In this document: piece by piece, positions 1 to 9,598 of the stretch
How positions within the stretch are numbered: position 1 is the first letter of the stretch
Layout of the letters: each line of letters opens with the position of its first letter
Source of the DNA: Odoribacter sp. AF15-53
Lineage (GTDB): Bacteria > Bacteroidota > Bacteroidia > Bacteroidales > Marinifilaceae
Direction: 5' to 3'
NCBI RefSeq assembly: GCF_003479425.1
Contig: NZ_QUHC01000002.1
Coordinates: 1 to 64,000, forward strand
DNA: 64,000 nucleotides
Notes under the pieces: generated by a model
Databases searched by the model: none
Seen by the model: only the letters and a program-made list of their open reading frames with translations
Told to the model about the DNA's origin: nothing
Program-made: the position numbers and the translations under genes

Positions 1-12
1 AGATGGGGCAAA

Positions 13-807
13 TTAGTGCGGATTTTCCAGTTTGTACACCATTTCATCGAACTCATAATTATAAAAGTCCAACAAAGAAGACTTAGGTACTAAAGGTTTA
101 CGTGATTTAGACTTAAGCCGTTTCGTTATCACATAAATGTCCGTACGGGGACCATATTTAGTCGAAAAAGGATACGTTTCTGTACATCCAATTCCATCAG
201 CTATTGCCTTATTTAACAATGTTCTTAACGACCGAATATTTACAGAAATTCCTCCCTTTTTCCGGGGTCCCCCTTCTCTCTTGGGACTCAATTGTGCTTT
301 TTCAAAAGCTACCACGTAGTTAAAATCTATATCTGCAAAACATTTTTTGCAAAAGTGACTGTCGAACTTCCGCAAATAATAGAGCATCTCTGCAAAAATT
401 TTAGCCGAACCGATTTGATTATTTTTCACCAAATTCAAAATATGCTCAACTGCAAAATTTTCTACCGTGTCGCCACTTACTTTAAGCGCAAGTTTATTTA
501 TTACAATTGCATTTGTAAGTATTAAATTTTTCTCTCTATATTCATTAACGATATTATTTATTCGGGTGGCTAACGAATCAAGCACCACGTTTGTAACAAA
601 TGCTCTGTCTTTGTTACGTTTAGTTTCCCGAACTCTTTCAAAATCTTGTTCCCAATCATCGATTCTTGCCAAAAGATCATCTTGGGTTAAAATACTTCGT
701 CCATTAAAATTAAATTCTATTGCTATGGGATAGCTTCCATCTTTACGTTTTCTATCTGTCGTTTTGACAAGCATAAATCTCCATTTTTTATTATTCCTCC
801 TTGGCAT
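13..807 (-). pseudogene. Tyrosine recombinase (integrase), N-terminal part only
   Basis: The 264-residue product looks like the N-terminal half of a Bacteroidales phage/ICE-type tyrosine recombinase: an arm-type DNA-binding domain (about residues 8-90) and a helical core-binding (SAM-like) domain (about 100-220). It stops at TAA (13-15) where the catalytic domain should begin. No R, HxxR or Y residues of the active site are present, and family members are usually about 400 residues. The gene reads away from the tRNA-Gly fragment at about 1010-1055, as expected for an integrase next to its attachment site. The rest may continue in another frame to the left of the window, so this is either a frameshifted pseudogene or a remnant. 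Family assignment is by pattern and is moderately sure. Confidence 0.7.
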
Positions 808-1008
808 ATTGTCTAAATTTTTGTGAATTTTTTCCGTGATTTTTCCGTGATGATTTCGTATATTTTTTGCTCAAAAACTACTTTTATGCTTATACGTGCA
901 CAAAAGACTCGTAAATAATACGACAAAATCAAATTCGTAACACATTAATTATCATGACAAATATAGAAGACCAGGAAAGAAGAACAATGAATATACACAT
1001 ACAAATCT

Positions 1009-1054
1009 TAGCCTTCCAAGCTGGGGGTCGCGGGTTTGAGTCCCGTTTTCCGCT
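1009..1054 (+). repeat. 3' half of tRNA-Gly(UCC): integration (att) scar
   Basis: The segment reads as a tRNA from the anticodon arm to the acceptor 3' strand: anticodon loop CTTCCAA (anticodon TCC), variable loop, T-arm GCGGG-TTTGAGT-CCCGT and acceptor strand TTTCCGCT. The 5' half (acceptor 5' strand GCGGAAA and the D-arm) is absent upstream. It is therefore not a functional tRNA. It is most simply the duplicated 3' end left when an element integrated into a tRNA-Gly gene, and the adjacent truncated integrase supports that. The intact tRNA should lie at the other end of the element, left of this window. Confidence 0.8.
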
Positions 1055-1060
1055 CTCTGA

Positions 1061-1090
1061 ATAAAGCACTTACGAAAGTAGGTGCTTTAT
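1061..1090 (+). terminator. Terminator after the tRNA-Gly fragment
   Basis: A 13-bp stem (ATAAAGCACTTAC with GTAGGTGCTTTAT, one G-T pair) closes a GAAA tetraloop and is followed by TGTTTT. It looks like the original terminator of the tRNA gene, kept next to the duplicated 3' half. Confidence 0.75.
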
Positions 1091-1282
1091 TGTTTTAGGC
1101 GGTTTTCATTGGGTCTTGAGCATTTATTTAAACCAAAGTTTAAACCGAGATTTAAAGGCTCACCTAAAAAATTAGGAGGACTCTTTGTTTTTCCAAAACT
1201 CAATATGATTTATGAATATCACGATTCACACGAAATCATCCGAAATATCGAGAAAATAAAACAAAATTTTCAATAAATCCAT

Positions 1283-1290
1283 TACCTTTG
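1283..1290 (+). promoter_or_regulatory. -7 box upstream of riboswitch 1
   Basis: TACCTTTG matches the Bacteroidetes -7 consensus TAnnTTTG. It lies about 8 bases before the first conserved riboswitch bases, so transcription would begin at the aptamer. No clear TTTG -33 box is visible at the usual 19-23 bp. Confidence 0.5.
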
Positions 1291-1297
1291 TGACGAA

Positions 1298-1468
1298 TTG
1301 GTTCCGGGAGATTAAAACATCAACCGGATGAAAAGGGAATCGGGTGAAAATCCCGGACAGTCCTCGCTGCTGTAAAACTCCATTCAACGTCTTGATATAT
1401 ACTTTTTCCACTGGTTTACGAGAAATCGGGAAGGAATCGGGACGGGAGCCAGTCAGAAGACCTGCCAT
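1298..1468 (+). promoter_or_regulatory. Cobalamin riboswitch 1
   Basis: Conserved cobalamin aptamer elements appear in the right order: AAAAGGGAATCGGGTGAAAA, TCCCGGACAGTCCTCGCTGC, CTGTAAAACTCC, the CCACTG B12-box core, GGGAAGGAATCGGGA and AGCCAGTCAGAAGACCTGCC. It precedes the YidE-like transporter at 1583 by about 110 bases, with nothing else between. No obvious terminator hairpin with a T-run separates them, so control may be at translation. Confidence 0.93.
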
Positions 1469-1582
1469 TCATTAAAGGCTGTTTTTACTCGAGGGATTAG
1501 AGAAACAGTACGAAAACAAACATACAATTATAATTTTAGTGCAGGTGTATTGCTTTTGTAATCCAATGCTGCCAGTTTATTT

Positions 1583-3265
1583 ATGGAATTATTAAAAAAT
1601 CTTTTCGAGGGAAGTCCCGATCTTTGGGGCGGCGGAGTAGCACACTCCGTGCTTATTTTATCGTTAGTAATCGCTTTTGGCATAATGCTAGGCAAGGTAA
1701 AAATTACCGGAATCTCACTTGGTGTCACGTGGATTCTTTTTGTTGGAATCGTTTTCGGCCATTTCAATTTAAGCCTAAACGAACATCTACTTCACTTTCT
1801 GAAAGAATTCGGGTTAATCCTATTCGTTTATTCCATCGGTCTACAAGTAGGTCCCGGCTTTTTCTCCGCATTCAAAAAAGGCGGCTTCACGCTGAACATG
1901 CTAGCTATCACTTCCGTTTCACTGAGCGTCGTGATCGCTATTGTCCTCTACCTCGTGACAGACACTCCTATCACGACCATGGTAGGCATCCTTTCCGGGG
2001 CAGTCACCAACACTCCCGGCCTAGGAGCCGCCCAGCAAGCCAACAGCGACATAAACGGCATTGATGCTCCGGAAATCGCTATGGGATACGCCGTGGCTTA
2101 CCCGTTAGGTGTAATTGGTACGATTCTAGTACTACAAAGTTTGAAATACATTCTGAAAATTAATGCGACCACGGAAGAAGCCGAAGCAGAAAAAGGACTA
2201 GGACACTTACAGGAATTAACTGTACACCCTGCTTCACTGGAAATTATCAATAAAGCTATCGACAACAAAGCCATCAAGGATATCCAGCCTTTAGTAAACC
2301 GTAAGTTCGTGATCTCTCGCATACGCCATCAAGGTGAAAAACAGGAACTGGTTAACTCGGAAACTATACTTCACATCGGGGATCAAATACTCGTGATCTC
2401 CAACCCGAAAGATATTGAAGCCATCACCGTATTTTTTGGTAAACAAATTGATGTGAAGTGGGAAAATGAAAACACGAACCTCGTCTCCCGTCGTATTCTC
2501 ATCACGAAACCCGAGTTAAACGGGAAAACTTTATCTCAACTCCGGATTCGTCGGAACTTCGGAGCCAGTATTACCCGGATAAATCGCTCTGGCGTGGATC
2601 TTGTGGCAGCCCCTAACCTGCAACTGCAAATGGGAGACCGTGTCACGGTAGTCGGAAGTGAATTAGCAGTAAGTCATGCAGAAAAAATACTCGGCAACTC
2701 GCTAAAACGCTTGAATCATCCCAACCTCATTCCCATATTCATAGGTATCGCCTTGGGATGCGTGCTGGGAAGTATACCATTCATGCTCCCCGGTATCCCA
2801 CAACCGTTAAAACTAGGACTAGCTGGAGGTCCCCTTATCGTTTCAATCCTCATCAGTCGTTTTGGCCCACACTACAAATTAATCACTTACACAACCATGA
2901 GCGCCAACTTAATGGTTCGAGAAATCGGGATTTCCCTATTTCTAGCCTGCGTTGGCTTGGGAGCCGGGAAAGGCTTTATCGAAACAATCGTGAACGAGGG
3001 TGGTTACGTGTGGATCGGCTATGGAGCAATCATTACCATTTTTCCGCTACTTGTGACGGGACTAATCGGACGTTATGGTTGCAAACTGAATTACTATACG
3101 CTAATTGGTATACTTTCCGGCTCCAACACAAATCCTCCCGCACTAGCCTATTCCAATGACCAGACCTCGTGTGACGCTCCGGCTGTAGGATATGCCACAG
3201 TCTACCCTCTGGCCATGTTCCTTCGGGTTCTTTCAGCTCAATTACTGATTCTTGCTCTGGGATAA
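1583..3265 (+). CDS. AspT/YidE-type transporter under a cobalamin riboswitch
   Basis: This 560-residue membrane protein has the architecture of the aspartate:alanine exchanger (AAE/YidE/YbjL) family. An N-terminal Asp-Al_Ex half (about 1-190) has a TNTPGLGAA motif, two RCK_C/TrkA-C domains follow in the middle (about 205-290 and 300-375), and a C-terminal Asp-Al_Ex half (about 385-558) carries SNTNPPALAYSND. The length is normal for the family. Known members exchange small carboxylates or amino acids, and many are uncharacterised. It appears monocistronic, preceded only by the cobalamin riboswitch. Expression should fall when B12 is plentiful, so it may move a corrinoid, a precursor, cobalt, or a metabolite that matters when B12 is short. 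The substrate is inference only. Confidence 0.9.
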   Translation: MELLKNLFEGSPDLWGGGVAHSVLILSLVIAFGIMLGKVKITGISLGVTWILFVGIVFGHFNLSLNEHLLHFLKEFGLILFVYSIGLQVGPGFFSAFKKGGFTLNMLAITSVSLSVVIAIVLYLVTDTPITTMVGILSGAVTNTPGLGAAQQANSDINGIDAPEIAMGYAVAYPLGVIGTILVLQSLKYILKINATTEEAEAEKGLGHLQELTVHPASLEIINKAIDNKAIKDIQPLVNRKFVISRIRHQGEKQELVNSETILHIGDQILVISNPKDIEAITVFFGKQIDVKWENENTNLVSRRILITKPELNGKTLSQLRIRRNFGASITRINRSGVDLVAAPNLQLQMGDRVTVVGSELAVSHAEKILGNSLKRLNHPNLIPIFIGIALGCVLGSIPFMLPGIPQPLKLGLAGGPLIVSILISRFGPHYKLITYTTMSANLMVREIGISLFLACVGLGAGKGFIETIVNEGGYVWIGYGAIITIFPLLVTGLIGRYGCKLNYYTLIGILSGSNTNPPALAYSNDQTSCDAPAVGYATVYPLAMFLRVLSAQLLILALG

Positions 3266-3342
3266 AACATTTTAAGCATCAATTCTTATCACATGTACCA
3301 AACAAATCCAGAAGCATGAAGAGGAAACTACACATAAAAACA

Positions 3343-3370
3343 GAGGAATCCGGCCAAAACCGGACTCCTC
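3343..3370. terminator. Bidirectional terminator-like hairpin
   Basis: GAGGAATCCGG pairs with CCGGACTCCTC around a CAAAA loop, between the converging ends of the transporter and the leftward cobalamin operon. Flanking T/A tracts are weak. Confidence 0.55.
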
Positions 3371-3391
3371 ATCACAAGATTTATACCACTC

Positions 3392-5770
3392 TTATTTTAC
3401 AAGTTCACCCTCCTTCACCTGCTCGAAAGTCGGGTTATAACCATTTTCAGAGACGACCCAAGTCCCTTCATCTTCAAGCTTACTTATAACTTTTTCCAAT
3501 CCCTCGAAAGAGACCAAGCCTGCCTGTTTCTGAATATTGATATAGTCGGCATTCTCCAACGTACCAAAGCATTTCAAATCGGTAATCACATTATTATAAT
3601 TATTTGCACTATAGGCATTTGAAGTTAATACAAGCCCCCCAACTCGTTTCAAATTAGGCACACGAATCTCTTCCAACATCTTAACCGGTCCATTTTGATA
3701 ACTGGTACTAACACGGAACTCTCCATCTACATTTTCCAACACCGGCAAATTCAACACCGAAATAACCCCCGTGTAAGTCAAAGCTCCCACCTTTCGCAAA
3801 GTTGGAAATTGCGTAGGTTGCATTTGTTGAGCACTACTACCCTCCGATAAAGTTAATGTTCCTTCTACCTCTTCCAAATCAGGAAAACACATGGCTGCAG
3901 CATTAGCCGAATAACCCAAATTAGTCGTAAGCTTACCCACTTTTCTCAAATTTGTGAAATTAAATACAGCCGGTTCTTGCTGGACAAAACAAGAAACAAT
4001 AAGTGTCTGAACATTTTCTATACCTTCAAAACGAATACCACGGCAATTATTCAAAGTAACTTCCCCCTCAAATTTCGTATTACCGCGCAAAACAAAATCA
4101 GATCCGACATTATTGAGGGTCAACTTATCAATAGAGAAGTTCGAAACATCCAATCCCTGCAAAGCAGGAAGGGCAGAAAAAGAACATTGTGTAAAATGCG
4201 CCCCGTGCAAATTAGTTAGGAAAGAAATCTGTTCAACCTTCTCCATATTTTGGACTGATAAAATAGAACCAATAGACTTCAGTGCATCAAATCCATTTAT
4301 ATTCGTCACATTATTCATATTGTTCAGAGTCATTGTTCCTTTAATGGAAACCAAAGCCTTGAAGCCGCTTATCTCCTTTGCTGTTCCATTCAATACAAAA
4401 TTTCCCCCGACTTGAATTAAATTATTAAACCCGTCAAAATTTTCCGCACTGGCTGAAAATGTAAAATTCCCACCAACCTCCTTCAATGTATTCACATCCG
4501 TGACAAAAGAAGGTAACGATAAAGATCCTTGTACAATTGTTAAGGCAGAAAGATCCAAATCATTCAGTTTATTACAAAACTCTACAGTCAATCCTTGCGC
4601 CCCGATCTGACTTAACTGTTCCAAATTCACCTTCTCCAAATCTTCAATATAGTACACTTTGATACCTCCTGCCGACTGTAATTGAGAAAAATTATATTCT
4701 TTCACCCGATGAGTCCACTGTAAAGTCAAACTCTCCACGACTTCTCTCAACTGCCCGAGCTCCACCTTCTCCAACGACCCGGTTTGTTCCAAAGTAATTC
4801 CCTCTGCCGAAACCAAAGCAGGAAATAAAAGTTCTTTCAGCCGATTGGAATTCCTTATCTCCACTTTCCCGCCAACCATATTCAACCGGGGTAACTCCAC
4901 TCGTTCCGGGAAAAGCATGTTACCATTACGCCCCGGGAAAGAAAATTTCCCGGCAATTGTCTGTAAAGCCGACAAATCCATATCCCTGATATCCCGTGTT
5001 TCAAACGTGAAATCTCCTCCGACACTCTCTAACGCACTCAAATTTACCGTGTAAAGAGTGTCCGCGGAAATAGAAAAATTTGAACCTACCTTTTTCAAAT
5101 TTGACAAGTTTATCTCTTTCAACCCTGTCAAACCAAAAGCCCCATATTGAGAGGCACGGGCAACCATAGTAAATCCACCAACTTTCTCTAAAGATTGCAA
5201 GCCATCAAGAGAAACACCCCCATAAGTTGGATGAATCGTCACTTTTCCGGTAACCTCTTTCAAAGAAGAAAGAAGAGAAAGAGAAGTCAAAGTATCCTCT
5301 TTCACGGTTCCCACTAATTTACCTATCACCAAATTTCCCTCAATCTTGTTGATTCCCCGCACCGCAAAAGCCTCTATTTCTTCCGAGGTTGTCAATACTA
5401 CATCCCCGGCTTGTACCGCAAGAGTTCTTACAACCAGGTATCTGTAAACACGTTGCGTTTGATTGTAAGAGGTAACTGTAAACATCCGCTCCTCACCCCA
5501 ATTCGTGATCGTGGAAGGATCAGGATTCAACGTGGCATTTTCACTTGCGGTAAATTCCACTACCGCATTCTCAAAAGACACACCTTCCGGAACAGAAAGG
5601 ATCAGCGAATCGCCGACAATACTACCCGCATAAGTATTCTCTCCCTGCACCAAGCGAAAGGATGTTATATAGTTCTCATTCCCGGAGAACAAACTATCGT
5701 CATCCTCGCAACCGACCATAAAGCCCGCGAGAACAAACCACAAAACATATATAAAATTACCTATTTTCAT
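3392..5770 (-). CDS. Leucine-rich-repeat surface lipoprotein, distal gene of cobalamin operon
   Basis: This 792-residue lipoprotein has lipobox FMVGC (Cys21) followed by EDDD, the acidic signature of Bacteroidetes surface-exported lipoproteins. A small beta domain resembling DUF5018 (about 30-110) is followed by a long run of degenerate repeats of about 22 residues with the pattern L-x-x-v-G-G-n-f-x-f (about 130-740), resembling receptor-L/LRR solenoids. The C-terminal segment ends with an NGYNPTFEQ motif. It is the fifth gene of the btuB-led operon, 22 bases after a paralog with the same layout. Nothing enzymatic is visible. By position it may bind a corrinoid or a corrinoid-carrying ligand at the cell surface, but the function is unknown. 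Confidence 0.85.
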   Translation of the reverse strand: MKIGNFIYVLWFVLAGFMVGCEDDDSLFSGNENYITSFRLVQGENTYAGSIVGDSLILSVPEGVSFENAVVEFTASENATLNPDPSTITNWGEERMFTVTSYNQTQRVYRYLVVRTLAVQAGDVVLTTSEEIEAFAVRGINKIEGNLVIGKLVGTVKEDTLTSLSLLSSLKEVTGKVTIHPTYGGVSLDGLQSLEKVGGFTMVARASQYGAFGLTGLKEINLSNLKKVGSNFSISADTLYTVNLSALESVGGDFTFETRDIRDMDLSALQTIAGKFSFPGRNGNMLFPERVELPRLNMVGGKVEIRNSNRLKELLFPALVSAEGITLEQTGSLEKVELGQLREVVESLTLQWTHRVKEYNFSQLQSAGGIKVYYIEDLEKVNLEQLSQIGAQGLTVEFCNKLNDLDLSALTIVQGSLSLPSFVTDVNTLKEVGGNFTFSASAENFDGFNNLIQVGGNFVLNGTAKEISGFKALVSIKGTMTLNNMNNVTNINGFDALKSIGSILSVQNMEKVEQISFLTNLHGAHFTQCSFSALPALQGLDVSNFSIDKLTLNNVGSDFVLRGNTKFEGEVTLNNCRGIRFEGIENVQTLIVSCFVQQEPAVFNFTNLRKVGKLTTNLGYSANAAAMCFPDLEEVEGTLTLSEGSSAQQMQPTQFPTLRKVGALTYTGVISVLNLPVLENVDGEFRVSTSYQNGPVKMLEEIRVPNLKRVGGLVLTSNAYSANNYNNVITDLKCFGTLENADYINIQKQAGLVSFEGLEKVISKLEDEGTWVVSENGYNPTFEQVKEGELVK

Positions 5771-5792
5771 ATTCTCTATTTTTATTCATAAA

Positions 5793-7847
5793 CTACTCTG
5801 GTTTCGTCCACTGCTGCTTTTCTGTCAACTCTTCATAAGTCGGATTGTAACCATTATTCTCTACCTGCCATTTAGATGCCGGACAAGTAGATATAGCTTT
5901 TTTCAATCCCTCGTAAGAAATCATGACCTCATGATTCACTAACCGGAAACCACCGATACTTTCAAGTCCGGCAAGAAAATCCAAATTATCTAACTTCTTA
6001 TTTACCTCTGATGGATTTTCATTCCATGGACTCGGCGTGGCTGGACGGATATCCAATACTCCTTCTACGCTCCGTAACGAGGGATAAAGGATCTCTTGCG
6101 GCCCATAAGAACCTCCCCACCTATCCTGATATCCTGTCTTGAATACCAGATCGCCCCCCACCGTGGTCAATAAAGGGAATGTTTGATCATCATAATTATC
6201 AATAGACATCATAGCATTTCCACCGATATGTTCCAATTTCGGGAAATGATATTTCTTTATATTAGAAAAAAGTCTAAAATTTCCACCAACCTCTTCTAAA
6301 TCCGTAAGCAATATACCATCCACGTTAGAGTTTGCCCAGTAAGAAAAATTTCCGTTAATTTTACGTATACCGGCAATTTCAACTGTATTGCCACCCATAC
6401 CCAAATAACCGATAGTAAGATCCCCGATTTCATGAAAACCTTCTAATTTCGGAAAATACCCTCCGAGATTTTGTAAATTGAAGCCCCCGGCAAAAACATC
6501 ATCCCCGATCACGGTTGTATTTTCCAGCCCGACACCATTAAACTGAAGTTCATTAATTTCCGTTCCCCGAATATCCAACCTCGTGATTCCGGCAGAAATA
6601 ACCAAAATTCCTAATTTCTTCAAATTGGACGGTAATTTAAAATCCTCTGCCGCAAAATTTAATGACAACACTCCCCCCACGGACTCTAAAACAGAAAATT
6701 GCTCCGGATTAACCCCAGCAAGCGTAAGACTGAAATTATTATCCACGGTTTTCAAGAAAGGGGCATTAAACTGATTCACATTCGGGCAATTCAACGTGAT
6801 CATCCCGGCATGGGACAACACGGGAAAAGACACCTCGTACAAAGGATTATTTTCCACCACCAATTCTGTGGCAACATCCTCTAACAAGGGCATGTAAAGC
6901 AAGCCCAAAGCACCTTTACCCACGGTCAATTTATCGCAATTCCGCAACACGGGAAACTCCAATTTTTTCAAAGAAGTCATCGTCGAGGCAATGGCACCTC
7001 CCACTCGTTCCAGTGACTGGAACACGATACCTGTCATCCCCGTTTTTCCATTCAAATTAAGCCCCCCGCTTATTTGCCGCAAAGAAGAAAAATCCGAGGT
7101 CACGAAAGCTGCCGCCAAAGTAATAGTTCCCCCCACGGACTCCAAACGAGGACAAAGAATCTCGCTGATAGCATTGCTACCGATATTCAGATCTCCACCA
7201 ACACGAACCAAGTGATTGAATGTCATACCCCACAAACTATCCACGTAATTTATCATGAAATTTCCCCCGATCTCTTCCAGATTATCCAATCCGGTCAACT
7301 CATATCCCATGAATAAACGGTTGATCGTAACATCATTCGCCACACTTTTCAAAGAAGATAAAGCCTCCAACGAATGAATCGTATCCGTGCCGTTCTGACG
7401 ACCGATAATCAAACTGCCATCAATTCGGGTCAACCCTTTCGCCCCGAAAGCATCCACATCTTCCTGTGTGTTCAAAATAACAATACCTTCAAAGGCTAGT
7501 GCTTTCTTCTCCGGTATATAAAGATATCTCCTTTCCGCACCACTATATGAAGTCACTACGAAATAGATTTGCTCATCCCAGTTGGTTATCACGGAAGGAT
7601 GCGGTTTTATAGAACTGTTTTCACTGCACACGACACTCGCCGTTACATCGTTCAATACAATTCCCTCGGGAGTTTCCAATATAATCGTGTCTCCCTTGAA
7701 CGAGGCATCATAAGATATTTCTCCCTGTTTCAAACTAAAGGACGTGATAAAATTATCATCTCCGACAAAAGGGTCATCATCATCCTCACAACCTACAACA
7801 AATGCCAAGGCAAAAAGAAGAATCGCCCGTAATATATTCTTATTCAT
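5793..7847 (-). CDS. Leucine-rich-repeat surface lipoprotein, paralog in cobalamin operon
   Basis: This 684-residue lipoprotein (lipobox VVGC, Cys20, then EDDDD) is a paralog of the next gene downstream. It shares the N-terminal DUF5018-like domain with the phrase VITNWDEQ (the paralog has TITNWGEE). It also shares repeats of the form L-x-x-V-G-G-x-x-x, and a C-terminal block containing GLKKAIS and NGYNPTYEEL. The pair probably arose by tandem duplication and then diverged strongly. It is the fourth gene of the operon, 20 bases after the PKD lipoprotein, so it should be co-regulated by cobalamin riboswitch 2. LRR lipoproteins are not part of the textbook B12 uptake machinery. A role in surface binding is inferred from location only. 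Confidence 0.85.
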   Translation of the reverse strand: MNKNILRAILLFALAFVVGCEDDDDPFVGDDNFITSFSLKQGEISYDASFKGDTIILETPEGIVLNDVTASVVCSENSSIKPHPSVITNWDEQIYFVVTSYSGAERRYLYIPEKKALAFEGIVILNTQEDVDAFGAKGLTRIDGSLIIGRQNGTDTIHSLEALSSLKSVANDVTINRLFMGYELTGLDNLEEIGGNFMINYVDSLWGMTFNHLVRVGGDLNIGSNAISEILCPRLESVGGTITLAAAFVTSDFSSLRQISGGLNLNGKTGMTGIVFQSLERVGGAIASTMTSLKKLEFPVLRNCDKLTVGKGALGLLYMPLLEDVATELVVENNPLYEVSFPVLSHAGMITLNCPNVNQFNAPFLKTVDNNFSLTLAGVNPEQFSVLESVGGVLSLNFAAEDFKLPSNLKKLGILVISAGITRLDIRGTEINELQFNGVGLENTTVIGDDVFAGGFNLQNLGGYFPKLEGFHEIGDLTIGYLGMGGNTVEIAGIRKINGNFSYWANSNVDGILLTDLEEVGGNFRLFSNIKKYHFPKLEHIGGNAMMSIDNYDDQTFPLLTTVGGDLVFKTGYQDRWGGSYGPQEILYPSLRSVEGVLDIRPATPSPWNENPSEVNKKLDNLDFLAGLESIGGFRLVNHEVMISYEGLKKAISTCPASKWQVENNGYNPTYEELTEKQQWTKPE

Positions 7848-7867
7848 AACGTATAATCTTTAAATAA

Positions 7868-9589
7868 CTACTTTTTAGCTTTTAAACGCAAATCCATCGC
7901 GGCAGAAGACTCGGTAGAAACTTCTCCCACGGCAGCACCTTGTCCCATCTGGGCTGTATGTACTTTCACGAAATCAATATATTTCAGATTAGCCGGACTT
8001 CCGTCTTGCTGGATGGCATTTTCAATCCTGAATCCTGCCGGATCATTAATATTATCCACGTATCCCCAGTCAAATCCCCAGTTGGTTTCAAGCCCTTCCG
8101 TCTTGAATTGATTTCCCAGACAAGTACCGGTAAGAATATAATATTCTTCTTTCATGAACCAAGGATAATAACCGCTGTCCGGGTGATAGGCATTACGAGC
8201 CAAGAAACTCAGGTTACCGTCATTATCAATAGATAACACATCCTGCTTCTCCGCTGTCGGACGATAGTATTTCAAAGCATATCGCTGCGTGATACCCGGC
8301 TTACCGGTTTCACTCCCTTTCAATTCATACCATGTATCATCCGGAATTCCATTTCCATTCTCATCCTGGCTTACCCATACAACACCACATTCGCACCAAT
8401 ACTTACCAAGAGGATTACCCACGATATCAAAATCCGCTTCTCCCAGCCCGTCATCTTCCACACTATGGTCAAATCCCAAAATAAAATAACCTCCCCATGC
8501 CCCCAGAGAAGCAATCCAACTGGTACCACCGCCATTATCCAAGCTCGTTTGTATCTGTCTACGGGCATCTTCTGCTGTCTGATTCTGGGTAAAACGGATA
8601 AATTGCCCGGGAGCCGGTATAAACTCAAAACAATGATTCGAAATATAATTACTTCTTGACGTCACCTGTCTAAAATAAGTCCCTTCCTTCGGAGTACACT
8701 GCACGTAAACTTTCGTGGATGCGGTTTTGCCATTATCCGTTGCAGTAACATCAATTTCATACGTTTTTCCCTCCACGGATGGAGTAAAATCAAAACAGAC
8801 CGAAGTTTGCCCACTCTGTACCTGTCCGTCAACTTTCCACTCGTAGACCGCTTGATCGCTGATAGCAAACTTCACGGGAGCCAGCACGACATGCTTACCG
8901 ATCGGACAAGTCATCGTAATAGCTTTATCTAGCATCGAGGGTAACACGTAGCGTGCATTATCGAAAAACAACAATGGTTCTTCCTCGGGAATAACCGACA
9001 CGTTGATATTTTTCACGTCAACACCATCCTCGTTCGTTACCTTCAAGGCAAGAGTGTACACGTTTATATCTTCTTCCTTAAACATATAAACAGAATCATG
9101 CGATACGACCCTTCCGCCATAACTCCATTCAAACGTGGTCGTTTCATCCGTGTATTCCGTTTCAGCAGCAATCTCTCTCTCTATGCCACAATAAGCGACC
9201 GCAGCCGTTTCCAACTTAATTTGCGGGCTAAGCCGATCAACTACCGTCACTTTTACTTGTTTCTCCACGCTCCCGTTATCTGCATCCAAACGGAAATTGA
9301 CAAAACACTCGCCCAAAGTTTCCCCCTTGAAATAATACACCGTATCATCCGCCACGATCTTCCCCTCCTGCTTCCAAGCATACACCGGATTTAGCGCATC
9401 TTTCACGTGAACACAAAGGGCAACCTCTTTCCCGATTCTCACGTTATACTCCCCCGTTTCAGAATTAAATACGAAATCAGGATTACCCACGTCAATCTTT
9501 TCATCGTCATCATCACAAGCCATAAAAGCCCCGACAAAAAGCATCATCAATAATACAAACTTTAATTGAACATCTTTTCTCATAATCAT
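7868..9589 (-). CDS. PKD-type surface lipoprotein in cobalamin operon
   Basis: A 573-residue lipoprotein: the lipobox FMAC gives Cys25, followed by DDDDEK, which predicts surface export. Three Ig/PKD-like beta domains (about 35-115, 120-205, 210-305) share the phrase W-x-x-x-G-x-x-V-x-x-D-x-V-Y-x-F. A C-terminal globular domain (about 310-560) contains a calcium-type DENGNGIPDD sequence and many aromatic residues. The gene starts 9 bases after btuG, so it is the third gene of the operon. Proteins of this kind sit beside BtuG in Bacteroides B12 loci, where BtuH-type accessory binders are also known. I cannot assign it to that family from sequence alone. Confidence 0.8.
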   Translation of the reverse strand: MIMRKDVQLKFVLLMMLFVGAFMACDDDDEKIDVGNPDFVFNSETGEYNVRIGKEVALCVHVKDALNPVYAWKQEGKIVADDTVYYFKGETLGECFVNFRLDADNGSVEKQVKVTVVDRLSPQIKLETAAVAYCGIEREIAAETEYTDETTTFEWSYGGRVVSHDSVYMFKEEDINVYTLALKVTNEDGVDVKNINVSVIPEEEPLLFFDNARYVLPSMLDKAITMTCPIGKHVVLAPVKFAISDQAVYEWKVDGQVQSGQTSVCFDFTPSVEGKTYEIDVTATDNGKTASTKVYVQCTPKEGTYFRQVTSRSNYISNHCFEFIPAPGQFIRFTQNQTAEDARRQIQTSLDNGGGTSWIASLGAWGGYFILGFDHSVEDDGLGEADFDIVGNPLGKYWCECGVVWVSQDENGNGIPDDTWYELKGSETGKPGITQRYALKYYRPTAEKQDVLSIDNDGNLSFLARNAYHPDSGYYPWFMKEEYYILTGTCLGNQFKTEGLETNWGFDWGYVDNINDPAGFRIENAIQQDGSPANLKYIDFVKVHTAQMGQGAAVGEVSTESSAAMDLRLKAKK

Positions 9590-9598
9590 ACATTAAAA

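Noticed and set aside
1009..1054. Functional tRNA-Gly gene
   Set aside because: The acceptor 5' strand and D-arm are missing upstream, so no cloverleaf can form.
1082..1276. 64-codon ORF between the tRNA fragment and the riboswitch
   Set aside because: It begins inside the terminator stem, has a low-complexity Phe/Lys/Gly composition, and no homology pattern is recognised.
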